A DNA stretch of 64,000 nucleotides from Saxidomus purpurata (Eukaryota > Mollusca > Bivalvia > Venerida > Veneridae). Each line of letters starts with the position of its first letter. The first letter of the stretch is position 1. Position numbers and translations under genes: made by a program. Shown in pieces: positions 46,455 through 58,188 of this stretch. The stretch spans positions 408,051 through 472,050 of the forward strand of contig JAFMSR010000018.1 in assembly GCA_022818135.1 (NCBI GenBank). Reading direction: 5' to 3'. Under the pieces are notes generated by a model. That model did not search any database. It saw only the letters and a program-made list of their open reading frames with translations, and had not been told where the DNA came from.

Positions 46455-48020
46455 GGTAATTATACCCCCACAAAAAAAAGTTGGGGGGGGGGGTATATAG
46501 GAGTGAGCTTGTCGGTTTGTTTGTCGGTTTGTCGGTTCGTTTGTCGGTCGGTCTGTTGGTTTTCATGGTTTCCGGATGATAACTCATGAACGACTTTACC
46601 CTTTTGAATAATTTTTGGTACACACGTGCAACTTCATGAAATACAGGTCAAGTTCAACTTTGGGGTCAGTAGGTCAAAGGTCAAGGTCACAGTGACTCTG
46701 AACTGTAAAACAGTTTCCGGATGATAACTCATGAAAGGCTTGACCGATTTAAATAATTTTCGGTACACAGCTGTAACATCATCAATTCTAATGCATACGG
46801 TATATTTCTATAGTTAATTTGAGTGCTTTATATATGATTAAAGCACTCGGAAAAGTAGGCGGAGTTTCGGACATGGAAATAGCTCCTTCCGACTTTTCTA
46901 ATTTACTACGGCGCACTAAATTAAATATAGAAATAGAAATAATATCAGTATAAATACATCAGTCGCATGAAAATGTTTTGTTTAAGAACCTAAATATTAT
47001 CTTTGATTAATTCAAGTAAGCCTTAGAATACATTCACCTTGCTTTCCTTTAAAAAGGCCAAGAAATTCAGCATTAACAGTCATACAATGTTTTGATTCCG
47101 GGAGACAAAACAATGAATGAAAACGCTTACGTCATCACACTGACGTCATTACTCCACGTTAAAACGTTGTACAGTTCAAATTAACGGTACGCTTTTAATC
47201 GATTGTCTGCTAGGTTAGGTTCTGAATCTGACGTCTTCTGCATAATGTCACAGTCAGGTAGTTTTTTTATATTTTATGCATTCGATGATTAAACTTAAAT
47301 AAGTTTGTATAATATATAGTTATGTATGATATCTTGAATGGTTGTCCGAATAGGGGAGTGAATTCCAACAGCCACTATTTATGCTATTTTACACATTACC
47401 GCCTAACTGAAAAAAGGTCCGTAGTAGTCCATAGTCTGAAAAAAAATCGGCTTATAAGAATCGAAATAATCTATGTCTTGGAGTGCTTTATCGAAATTGA
47501 AGCATTTCCCGTCGGTAATGTGCCTGCGTAATAATTCACTCGGGCTTCGCCCTCGTGAATTATTCCGCCAGGCACATCGCCTCCGGGGAATGCTTCAATT
47601 TCGATAAAGCACTCCAAGCAATAGATTATTTCTTAAATAACAGGTCAAGTTCGACTTTTGGGTCAGTAGATCAAAGGTCAAGGTCACAGTGACTCTGAAC
47701 TGTAATGTAAAACAGTTTCCGGATGATAACTCATGAAAAACTTGACCGATTGAAATAATTTTCGGTACACAGCTGTAATATCATCAAATACAGGTCAGGT
47801 TCGACTTTGGGGTCAGTAGGTCAAAGGTCAAGGTCACAGTGACTCTGAACTGTAAAACAGTTTCCGGATGATAACTCATGAAAGGCTTGACCGATTTAAA
47901 TAATTTTCGGTACACAGCTGTAACATTATTAAATACAGGTCAAGTTCGACTTTGGGGTCAGTAGGTCAAAGGTCAAGGTCACAGTGACTCTGAACTGTAA
48001 TGTAAAACATTTTCCGGATG
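46455..48020 (+). repeat. Minisatellite element E: ~140-bp units, interrupted
   Basis: It starts with a hairpin (46461-46497, tataccccc and gggggtata around an A-run). A gtcggttt-type microsatellite follows (46507-46560). Then about five units, each with gggtcagtaggtcaaagg, tcaaggtcacagtgactctg and ccggatgataactcatgaaa. The array is broken by a foreign element at 46795-47634 and resumes in register. The units are highly similar (often above 95 per cent by eye), so the array is young. Confidence 0.8.
46795..47634. mobile_element. 840-bp element with two foldback ends, inside element E
   Basis: It splits a satellite unit after cagctgtaacatcatcaa. The left end holds a hairpin (about 46802-46932) whose arms read tatttctatagttaattt and the inverse of aaattaaatatagaaata. 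The right end holds a larger one (47463-47632), with about 46-bp near-perfect arms and an inner stem around cactcgggcttcgccctcgt. Both ends contain gagtgctttat close to the border in inverted orientation. The plus frame 47322-47531 overlaps the right hairpin and shows no family motif. Confidence 0.7.
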
Positions 48021-48846
48021 ATAATAAACCTATTAAATTGAACAATAATTTATAATTTATAACTTTACACATTTTGTATACTATTAAAACAATACATTTA
48101 CACAAGTTAGTGTATAATAACTCAACTCTATGTCCTTGTGGCCATTCCTTTCTTATGGTTGCCATACTTCTGTGACAAAGCTGTATTGTGGGGGTATAAT
48201 TCGTCACTCTTGTGACAGTTCTAGTTAGCATGGCTGTTATTCTTATTTTTATTACTCTCTATTTATCCTAAACAAGAAACCTGGTAAAGTGCTTTCAAAG
48301 TCAAATGAGAACTGTAACAGTTGTAGATATGGGTCTGTTTTAGGACACCAAGTGTATCCATAATTCATTGGAACAATTAATCTTATCCTCTTGTTTTAAG
48401 AAATGAAGCTGGTCCCTCATTAATCTACAGCTTATTCATGTTGTTTTATTGCCTTAGGCACTTACTTAAGCCTTTGCATCACTTTCCCCCTTATCAGTAT
48501 ATTATGTAAGATTACATAACAAAGATATGACTGAGTGACCATCAAGTACACTATAGTCCAATTTTGAGCACTGAACCATGAATTTACTAAGATCTTACTG
48601 TAATTAGTTTAGTTTATACTTACTGTAATTCAATATTCAATGGCAAAATTCAGGCTATACTGAAGAACTATTGGTCAGCGGGACGCTTTTTCATTTTATA
48701 TTCGTACCATTTGTTCAGTTTTATTAAAATGCATTTTAACAGCTGTATTTCATAATCAGTTGATTGAACTGTAGTTGGAACTGAAGAACTATTTTTGGAA
48801 GTTTCTGATTGAAAATCATTTTTGGAAGTTTAAAAACTAAACTGAA
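48021..48846. other. Unassigned stretch
   Basis: No recognised feature. A direct near-repeat of tttttggaagttt at 48793 and 48820 lies next to the RT fragment. Confidence 0.4.
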
Positions 48847-48849
48847 TAA

Positions 48850-49620
48850 GTGGGAACAAATTCTGCAACCCTTGTCGCAGATTTGTTTTTATATTTTATG
48901 TTGAGTCTTTCTCCGGATACGCAGGCAGACATTATCACTGCTTTTAATAATACATCACGCTATCTGGATGATATTCTTAATATGGATAACCCGTTTTTTG
49001 GTCAATTGGTGGACACTATTTATCCCCGGGAACTCCAGTTAATTAAAACTAACAATTTGGATACTGGTGCTTCATTTTTAGATTTACATCTCTCTATTTA
49101 TAACAATATTATACATACCAAAATTTATGACAAGAGGGATGATTTTAATTTTAGTATTGTAAATTTCCCCCATTTGGATGGGGATGTACCTCATGCTACA
49201 TCTTATGGGGTATACATTTCTCAGTTAATTCGGTTTGCCAGAGCGTGTAGTCATGTTGAGGATTTCAATGAACGTAATCAATATATTACAAATAAACTTC
49301 TTCAACAGGGCTACCGTTATTACAAATTGCGTAAATATTTTGCCAAATTTTACTATCGTAATTCTGATTTGGTTTTGAAATTCAATAGTAATCTAAAGAC
49401 TCTTCTGCGAGAAGGTATTTCAAAACCCGATTTTTATGGGGATGTGGTTTACAAACTTCGTAAGATTTTGGGTCATGGCAATTTTCCAACTGAATTTGCT
49501 AAAATTATAAAACGTTTTGTTAAAAGAGGTTACGACCCAACTGTTTTGAGACACACCGCATGTTTGGTGCTCAACCCGTTTACAGTTGGACGCTATGCTT
49601 CCCTCTTTGATTGTGTCTGA
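48850..49620 (+). pseudogene. RT fragment of a YLDD-type retroelement (copy A)
   Basis: The frame opens after a TAA (48847-48849), so the GTG at 48850 is just the first sense codon. It reads GTNSATLVADLFLYF, then SRYLDDILNMDN with the catalytic YLDD at residue 38. FLDLHLS is at about 75, and DKRDDFNFSIVNFPHLDGDV and YGVYISQLIRFARAC follow, with a long basic C-terminus ending in a TGA at 49618. The upstream RT motifs are lost. A few residues usual between LFLY and ML are missing by comparison with remembered relatives. This RT group is widespread in marine invertebrates. It is single-frame for 256 codons, so decay is slight. Its 3' flank is shared with 18046-18593. Confidence 0.8.
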
Positions 49621-50084
49621 CGGAAGAGGGGGAGGACTCTGTGATGGGCAGTTTTTAAATCCCACTGGGACGAAACTGTTTTGATTTCTGTCCTCTGGCC
49701 TGTTTCGTCGGGCCCTTAAGGGTGTTTCTCTTGGTGCTCTGCCTTCTGCAAAGGCATTGAGTACATACGTTTTTTGGTTCTCAAGGTTTGCTTTTTATAT
49801 ATTTATACACGAGCATTTTTGTGTTTTACATACCATGCCTTTTGTTTCCATTGCGTGTGTTAGAGATTCACCTAGCAGGGATTACTTTTATTTACACTGT
49901 CCTGTGACTTTGGAACATGGTGGGGGTAAGAGTGAGGTTGGGTGCGCACCATAAACCGGTTTAAGCTCCCCAGTGGTGTTTTTGCCACTGACCGTTCCAA
50001 GGCGGTGCCCCACGGTGTTCCTTTAATTGTTCGTTTTGTCCTCGTGTGTTTGCTTTGTATTCTAGTGTGTGTCGGTAGTATATA

Positions 50085-50147
<63 letters not shown>

Positions 50148-50206
50148 TGTGCACTTCTGGGTGCTGTGGGGCTCGTTTTGGGGAGGCTGCGTTTTTGGTA
50201 CGTGGC
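49621..50206 (+). mobile_element. 3' region of the YLDD-type retroelement (copy A)
   Basis: It follows the RT stop directly. From 49717 it is nearly identical to 18046-18560, including a 65-codon frame (49757-49954). It ends at tttttggtacgtggca (50206), about 30 bp short of the 3' end shared by the other two copies. A TG microsatellite of about 30 units lies at 50087-50146. Confidence 0.75.
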
Positions 50207-50678
50207 AAGTTAGACATATGTAAAAATATGACAATCTTTTATTTTATTTAAATAACAGTTCAGTCATTCATACAATGTAAGTCCAGATATGTGTAAGAGT
50301 CTCAAAGAATTAGAATTGTCTAGGATTTCACTAAGTACACAAAGTTTAAACATAGAGTAAGTATTTTGATTTGAATCTATAAAATGCTGCTCAAAGTTTA
50401 TAAACCTGTGATATTACATCTGTTACTTAAGGGAGTTTAATAATATTAAAAATAAAATTTAACAATAAATCACACAAAATTACTTCCTGTAAAAGCCAGT
50501 ACTGGTGTAATATGAGAAGGTACGGTCGTACACCACCGCTCCCCTCAAAAAGTCATTGTTTGAGAATAGTAACATAAATAAAAAATCAGTGATATACTAG
50601 TTATTAAAAAATGTTTGATACCGGTAATTAAAGATTGCCCTGTTAAAACTATGAGAACAGTTCAAGTACAGATGTTTT
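50207..50678. other. Unassigned stretch
   Basis: No feature is recognised. Confidence 0.4.
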
Positions 50679-51418
50679 TATGCCCCCGAAGGGTGGCATA
50701 TTAAAATCGCACCGTCTATCCGTCCGTCCGTCTATCCGTCTGTCTGTCCGTCTGTCTGTCCGTCCGTCTGTGCGTCCCCACTTACAAATTCGTGTCCGGA
50801 TTGTAACTCTGTCATGCATTGAAGGATTTTAAAATAACTTGGCACACATGTCTAGCACATCAAGACGACGTGTCGCGTGCAAGACCCACATCCCTATCTC
50901 AAAGGTGAAGGTCACACTTGGAGTATGAAGGTTATGGAATCCTCTATATATGCACACATTCGTGTCCGGACTGTAACTCTGTCATGCATTGAAGGATTTT
51001 AAAATAATTTGGCACACATGTCTAGCACATCAAGACGACGTGTCGCGTGCAAGACCCACATCCATACCTCAAAGGTCAAGGTCACACTTAGAGTTTATAG
51101 GTAATGGAATCCTGTATATATGCATACATTTGTGTCCGGACTATAACTTTATTATGCTTTGAAGGATTTTAAAATAACTTGGCACAAATGTCTAGCACAT
51201 CAAGCGGATGTGTCGCGTGCAAAACCCAAGTCCCTACCTCAAAGGTCAAGGTCACACTTAGTGTTTAAAGTAATGGAATACTGTATGCATGATTACTCAT
51301 GTCATGCATGGAAGGATTTTAAAATTACATAGCACATTTATTGAGCACATGGAGAGGACACAGACTGTGAGGCACCTCTTTCGGGGGCATTCGTCACTTG
51401 TGAGGGACAGCTCTTGTT
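50679..51418 (+). repeat. Minisatellite element F: ~175-bp units with inverted ends
   Basis: It opens with a 22-bp hairpin (tatgcccccgaagggtggca plus ta). A TCCG/TCTG microsatellite follows (50712-50770). Four units carry cattcgtgtccggactgtaa, gtctagcacatcaagacgac and aaaggtcaaggtcacactta. The right side has cacctctttcgggggcattc, the inverse of the opening tgcccccgaagggtgg, so the element has short inverted ends. It finishes near gacagctcttgtttt. Good preservation. Confidence 0.8.
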
Positions 51419-51749
51419 TTAATAGATGTTTAGAATGGTTGTGGTTACATATATTTAATGTCCAAGAACTATTCTTATAATGTCCTAGAAGAATTCAACT
51501 ATTCCGAAACATAAGAACACATTTTTGCAGGGGTAAACAAACTATTTCCTTAATCAGAAATTGCAAATGGCTTTGAGTTACTTGAAAATATTTGACATTT
51601 AGCAAGTTTGAATAAATTACTTTACTTGAATACTGAAATAAATTGCATTAAACAAATCCTAATACACTACGTATACAATCTACTGTAAATCCTGTACATT
51701 TTGATATCTGAGTCAACATATTTGTTAAACAGCATAACCATTTTTGGCG
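51419..51749. other. Unassigned stretch
   Basis: No feature is recognised. Confidence 0.4.
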
Positions 51750-52615
51750 AGCCGCTTATGAAAGCTCAATATAGGTGTCCAAATGATGGTTCGGTGTATG
51801 TGCGTGCGTGCCTCCTTGCGAGCGAGCGTGCGTCCGTCTGGGTTTAATTTGTCTGGGCTGTAACTTATCCATGGATCAAGGGATTCTTCAATAACTTGGC
51901 ACACATGTTAAACATCATGAGACGGACTGTCATGCGCATGAACCAGGTCCCTAAGTGTAAGGTCAAGGTCACACTTAGAGGTTAAAGGTCAAACTCAAGA
52001 ATGACTGTCTGGAGCATTTCTTCTTTATACATGAAAGGATTTTGATGTTACTTGGCACAAATGTTCACCCCACCATGAGACGGAGTGTCATGCGCAAGAA
52101 TCAGGTCCCTAGGTCTAAGGTCAAGGTCACACTTAGAGGTTATAGGTCAAACTCAAGAATGACTGTCTGGAGCATTTCTTCTTTATGCATGAAAGGATTT
52201 TGATGTTATTTGGCACAAATGTTCACCACCATGAGAAGGAGTGTCATGCGCAAGAATCAGGTCCCTAGGTCTAAGGTCAAGGTCACACTTAGAGGTGAAA
52301 GGTCAAATTCAAGAATATCTTTGTCTGCAGCATTTCTTCTTCATGCATGGCTCCAGGGATTTTGATGTTACTTGACACCACCATGAGCTACCCTTGTTTT
52401 TAGAATTACTTCCCTTTGTTTTTTATTATGATAACTTTTATTGTAACTGTTTTATTACTCGCCGTAGAGAAAAATCAAGACTACTTTTATGTGGTACAAC
52501 ATGCATGTTACATCCAATATTAATGTGTATTTTGACCTATCTCTATTTGGTAAGGAGATAGTCCTTTTGACAGCTAGCGGGGTCGACATGTTGCACGTGG
52601 GCATCTAGTTTAATT
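51750..52615 (+). repeat. Minisatellite element G, paralogue of element D
   Basis: It has a GTGC/GCGA microsatellite (51800-51838). Three to four units follow, with catgcgcaagaatcaggtcc, ctaaggtcaaggtcacactt and tttcttctttatgcatgaaa. It ends at ccatgagctacccttgtttt. The next ~200 bp, to gttgcacgtgggcat, match the flank of element D. This indicates either one larger repeat or a segmental duplication. Confidence 0.75.
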
Positions 52616-55600
52616 TTTAGCAATTTGCTTACACTTTTGCCTCTTCAAAACCATGTAGTCTGATCATAACCTGCACTGTTAACTATTCAGTCAGTAAATT
52701 TTCAGTATGTGTATCATTTATTAATTGTAAAATTTAAAACAAAATGCAATTTCTATTTTTTCTTTTTAATTTGTTGTAGAAAAACGTGTCATGTACGTAC
52801 AGTGAAGAGGGAAGTTCAATAGACCAAGATATGAAAACAACAGTCGTTAACTGAAATATTCTGTGGAGATGGCTGTATCAGTTTAGAAGATGAAGTTCTT
52901 TTTTGATTCATCAAATTACCTTAGTGATGAGACTTGACATCATATGCTTAATAGTAGAGTTTTCAGTTTCAATGGAAAAAACAAAGCAGGAGAACAAAAG
53001 CATCAAATGAAAGAATTGATAATTGAGGTGAAACAATGAGACACTTGACACTTGATGTATTGACAACATGCAGTTAACATTAAAGAAGAACTTTGCTGAG
53101 TTTACTTAAATTTAGAATTCATGTACATTGATATTTTGAAGATAAGGAAAGAACAACAGTTAAATCAGCAAATTGATAGCTAACAAGAAACATCATTTGG
53201 CCAGACTGTTGAACATTCATATTGGATAAATTCGCAAGTTGCAGCTGAAGTGATAATGCTACACTAGCTGTGAATTTTTGTTTTTATGAGAGAAGTCATT
53301 GAAACTCTAGAACAGTAGCTGATAATGAAGAATTAAGCACGCGAAATAACCTTAGTAATTTATATTTATGATTATAATCACAGCATGGTGAATGCAAGCT
53401 CAAATATCAAGGTCGCAGTTGGAAAACAAATGGACACATGAGAACTTTTTAAAATTTTTTTCAGGTTGTAACCTTTTAATACATTGAGAGATTTTGAATT
53501 GATTTGGACAATACAGAAAATTAATGCAGTACTTCAGCAATATAGAATACTATTTAGTACTGCAGTACATACAGTACTGGTTAATACAGAACTAGAGTAC
53601 TACAGTGACATTAATAAGAATGTTATTAGTTGCTCAGGTGAGCAACTTAAATGGAACTCAGTTCTCTTGAAGAATGAATCTACATTGCAGCTTTCAGTCA
53701 TAATCTTCTTGTGTATGAAAAACAAGAATAAGAAAAAGGAAAAACTGAAAGAACAGGACTGTTTATTGTAGTGGCTAATTTTTATACAGTCGCCTTCAAA
53801 ACAATTTACCAATGTCTCGGCCTGCGGAAACGTTTTCTATATCCCAGTTGCACAAAGTGTAATGGGGAATACTGGATTCAGCTTTATATATTTTCATCCA
53901 AAACCCCTTATCACAATTTAATGATATTTCACAAAGTAATAAATATCATGCCTAGTTGGACTTGGTCAATGTTTTGGGTCACTACGTCAAGGTCACAGGT
54001 GTTTAAGATAATTAGATATTGTGCACTCTGATTTTCCAAACCCTTTGGTCAAAATAATGTTACACAGAAGAAATAAGTAACATGCCTACAGTCATTGTGC
54101 ATAGTCCAATTATAAGCATCAAATGTGATATAAATTAAGAATACTGTGTCAGTATGGCGTTCAGGGATGGGGGTTTTGGGGGTATTCATCACCTTCAGTG
54201 ATAGTTCCATTTTATTATGCTACCTGGAGGTGGGGGTGTGGGGCATTGTATAATGCTTTGTCTATGGTGTGTTCATCCATTCTTTTGTCCCTCATTTGTT
54301 CCAGACCTATTTCACAGCAACTACTGGCGTGTTCCACTTGATCGATTATTTTTCACAGAGTTATACAATGTACTGTATTGAATAGATAGAACTCCGTTGG
54401 TTTCCACCCCTTTTCTCAGCAAGTTCAAATAGGAGATATGTGGAATGTCGGCAATTTCCAAAGTGATTATTTTCCATAGACTTATGGATCTTTAGTGCTT
54501 TTTTGCCTATAAATCATTGAGAAAATCTTTGTCAGCTCCATTTCTCAACAGTCAATGATTGAAATTAATCAGTATTTAGTAGGAAAGTTCAATATTTAAA
54601 GAAGATGCACATATAATCAGCATGCCACAGTATTGTTATGAATAAACTCCCTTTATTTTTTTATTTGTTTCACTGCATAAGTGAGCGAGTTATTGTAGAT
54701 AATAAGTGATGCAATCTTTTTAACAACAATGGTAGCATTTTAAGTACAAGTGTTGCCTTACAAGAAATACATTTATCTGATTTTAGTGAAACTCACATAA
54801 TTATAAAAACAAATTATGTTTTCAAGAATGACCCTGTGTAACTCCATATGAGATACAGTGCCGCTACATAGACCAATAGGGGCAATAATTGCGCTTTGCA
54901 GCAATACAAGAGTCATGGGTTTGATCACTTCAATGCCAAATTAAGGAAGAAGTATCCTTATGGCAAGTTCGGCAAGACATTTTAGATACTTCTACATGCA
55001 ACAATGCACATCTCTTTTCGGGGTTGAGTCCATGTGTAACATGTGTAATGAGTAGAGGTGTGCGATAAGACCGGTATATTGCAATTCCCTTGAGATTCGA
55101 TACATACCGGTATGGTTACAGCCTGTACTGTGGTACTTTCAAGTAAGTGAAAAGCTGAAATTTCTCTGTCATATCTTAGCCGCGTGCTTTTTCTGTGACG
55201 GCAATGACAGACAGTAAGTTATAACTGTCGGTATATAATTCAGTCGTGAGAAAAATAGACTTTAATGACCTTTGCCAAAGGAAGTGTGAATACTTCAAAG
55301 TAAATTTTATTTAAGAAGTAATAAATGTGTCCCTGTATTTGTTGTTGAATAAAACTCAGTCAGGAGTTCAAATGCGTAGTAATTTTTAGAAAATGAGTAC
55401 ATAGTACGAGTGATTTCATTTTTTGCATTTGAAAGACTATTTTATTTATGGAATAACATCCGTTCCAGAACTGTTCATCGTTTAATAAACAATGATTTGG
55501 AGCACTAATACACAGTAATAAGCCACAAAGGCCGAAAGCCTGAGTAGTTTTTAACAGCGCATCAGTACGACAGATAATTGTTTATAAGACGATTACAATG

Positions 55601-55675
55601 CTGAGAAGGATTTTATTTAAATTCTAACCTGACGGTGAATTAATGCAAAGCGTTTTCTATGCGAACACTCATTAA
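52616..55675. other. Mostly unassigned; two weak repeats
   Basis: 52824-52920 is related to 16275-16400. 53935-54010 is an old AGGTCA-type repeat (cactacgtcaaggtcacagg). The plus frame 53484-53771 has no family motif and a low-complexity lysine end. No gene is supported. Confidence 0.4.
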
Positions 55676-55736
55676 AACAAAAATAATATCAAACAGGGAA
55701 TGCCACGTACCAAAAACGCAGCCTCCTCAAAACGAA
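55676..55736 (-). mobile_element. Tail-only copy of the YLDD-type retroelement (copy C)
   Basis: The minus strand reads ggaggctgcgtttttggtac, then gtggcattccctgtttgata and tta. This matches 18530-18590 almost exactly for about 60 bp and then diverges on the 5' side. This is the expected product of very early 5' truncation. Confidence 0.7.
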
Positions 55737-56569
55737 AGTCTTGCGGTGCAATATGATGTCCTGTTTACAGCATATCGGTTCCTGCATTGTTTCTGGTTTA
55801 ATATAGCATAATTTTTCAACTCTTTTTATATAGAGACAAAACAGTGAGTCATTTTAGAATAAACAATAAAATGTTGGCACATATTTATTATTACTTTATT
55901 ATTATTTTTTCTTACACGTCTATATTCAACTTGTAGCAGTACATCATTGTAACTTGAAAACACGAAATGCAATTGGACGGCTTTTTTACATAGTAAAACT
56001 CTTGATATATTACTATACGTTTTGCAATTTATCAGGATATGAAAAGTCTAGCAACAGCGATTCCTATAGTAGTTAGTCTCGAGAACGATTATATTGTTAT
56101 CAAGAATATGGAAATTTTGTACATGCATACATTAAAGAATCTTTGTTTTTTGAACCAGAAGCATGGCCATTAATGGTCTCAACTGCCGATGTTATAGTTT
56201 TATTTTGATAACTGAAATCATGGATCGAGCAGGTTTAATTTAATTAAATGTATATCTACCGGTTATAGATTGTTCATAATAACATAATAGGGACATTGGA
56301 GGTGCTGAATTATTTCTATCTATCACAAGGCCTTCCCCTCGCTCTCCATCTTGTGGGATATGTACCCGCTTATTTTACAATGGTTATGATGAAAACGCGG
56401 AAGAAAGGATGTAACAGGCTGGTGGTAGTTATACTTTGTTTTTGAAAATAAGAAACAAACAAAAAAACAATCTTAATCTGACCACATTATAAACTTAACA
56501 TCTATAATTATACTCGCGATTTTTAAGTTTGTACGGATAGGCCTAATTTTACCAAAAAAATCAGACAGT
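55737..56569. other. Unassigned stretch
   Basis: No feature is recognised. Confidence 0.4.
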
Positions 56570-56872
56570 GGAGAATCACATGTGGCGCATGCGCATTTGC
56601 TACCCCGGAGAAAACGGCAAAAAACGGAGGGACTCGCTTTTCACGCATGCGTATTTGATACCCCGGGGAAAAAACGGAAAAAACGCAGGAACACGCTGTT
56701 AACGCATGTGCAGTGCAACCAGCCGTTTTATTTCACGAAGCGGTCAGAAAAACGCGTTTTTTAAACGGTGCGAGCCGAAAAACGTCCCGTTTCCCAAACG
56801 GGCGAAAAACGGGAGCTGCTCGCGTTTTCCTGCCGAAAGACGGAACAAAAACGTGAGCGCCACTGTACATTT
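56570..56872. mobile_element. CpG-rich element with CAGTGG ends (~300 bp)
   Basis: It runs from cagtggagaatcacatgtgg to aacgtgagcgccactg. Both ends are CAGTGG inverted. The right end is the inverse of the left end of the element at 38753. The interior is packed with aaacgg, gcatgcg and acgcg words, including a diverged internal duplication (gcatgcgcatttgctacccc and gcatgcgtatttgatacccc). High CpG in an AT-rich host suggests a young or unmethylated element. Frames across it are shadows. Confidence 0.6.
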
Positions 56873-56883
56873 TAGGTATTACA

Positions 56884-57820
56884 TTAAGGGGGGTCACTGG
56901 TGAGATTTTGGATTCGTGCACTTCCGGAAATTTACATTTGTTGTATTTCAAAAATGATGATATAATTGGAAAAATCAATTATGTAGTAGTAAACTTAGAC
57001 ACAATAGGAATATTTTAGCGTAAAAAAATTGAACATTTTTGAGAAAAAATATTTTGACCTCACATTTGGTGACTAAATTGACAAATTTTGTCATATGCCA
57101 AAAATGGGTGTAGGGGTACAAAAATAGTCATTTCTCAAAAACCATTTAAGATATTTACATAATTCAAACTGTATTATAAGAAGAATTGTTAGGATATAAA
57201 AAATCATTAATAACTAGTTTATTTTACAGTTCTTTGTTACAGACATATGTCGTCGTATCTCAAAGCTCGCCGAAATCTAAAAAACACATTTTTTGTCAGT
57301 TTTTATTGAATTTCTTTCTTATATGCACATTGACCCCCATTTTTTATTTTTGCATTCTAAAACAAAGGTTTTAATCAAACTGCAGACAAAATATCTGAAA
57401 AAGCTTGTTACTCCTTTATCATGAAATATTCATTTATCAAAAATTGAAAAAATGAATTTTAGTAAAGTGGGTGGGGTAATAATAAGGAGCGTAATATTTA
57501 TTCAGATGATGATAGAAATACCACTATCTCAAATTTTTCATCCTAAAGTATAATATACTACATAAGAAAAGATTAGAAAGTGTGTCCATTCTGAAACATA
57601 CACCACATACATAAACGTTTACAATACCAAAATTCTAGCTAATTCTGCATTAAGCACCTTGATATGATAGTGTATCACTAAATATTAATATTGCGAAAAA
57701 GTTAAGTCATTGACCCATCATTTTTTTTCCAGAAATTAACTAGCAAAATGTTAGTCTCCATAAAAAACAGGGTCAATAAAATTTCTTGTTATTTTGAATT
57801 TCAGCAGTGATCCCCCTTAA
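56884..57820. mobile_element. 937-bp element with TTAA borders and inverted ends
   Basis: The left end is ttaaggggggtcactggtga. The right end read inverted is ttaagggggatcactgctga, so 17-18 of 20 bases agree. TTAA is present at both borders. The interior is AT-rich and lacks a transposase-like frame. It begins about a dozen bases after the CpG-rich element. Piggybac/Kolobok-type TTAA targeting is plausible. Confidence 0.75.
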
Positions 57821-58188
57821 CACTTTACTCACCAAAATAAACGTTTAAACTTTGAATCAGAATCATAAGTAAAGAATATTTTTATATGGTCTTATCTTTT
57901 ATTAATGTGTATCATCTTTGTAAAACAAACAAACAGTACTCTTTACGAAAATAATAACGGTATTAATATCAACCTCTGAGTGAAAACAATCGAGCAATCA
58001 GTTCTCTAACTGATCCGTTTGATGGCCAATTTCTGTGAATATACAGGTCTGCCCCCTTTGAACTCATATCTCACATTCCATTTCAATTATCTTTAAAGAG
58101 AGAAGTGAATATATGTTGCTCTAAAAGTATACATCTGATAAAAAGAAATAATTTACTTACATTAGTACTTGAAATCTAACAAATTTAC
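57821..58188. other. Unassigned stretch, possible intron
   Basis: If the candidate exon at 58189-58305 is real, this is the start of its first intron on the minus strand. No acceptor with coding support is seen. Confidence 0.35.

Noticed and set aside
53484..53771. 95-codon frame with a lysine-rich end
   Set aside because: No recognisable domain; the end is a low-complexity A-rich tract.
56582..56978. Three overlapping frames rich in Lys/Arg
   Set aside because: They come from the CpG-rich repeat and change strand and frame without motif support.
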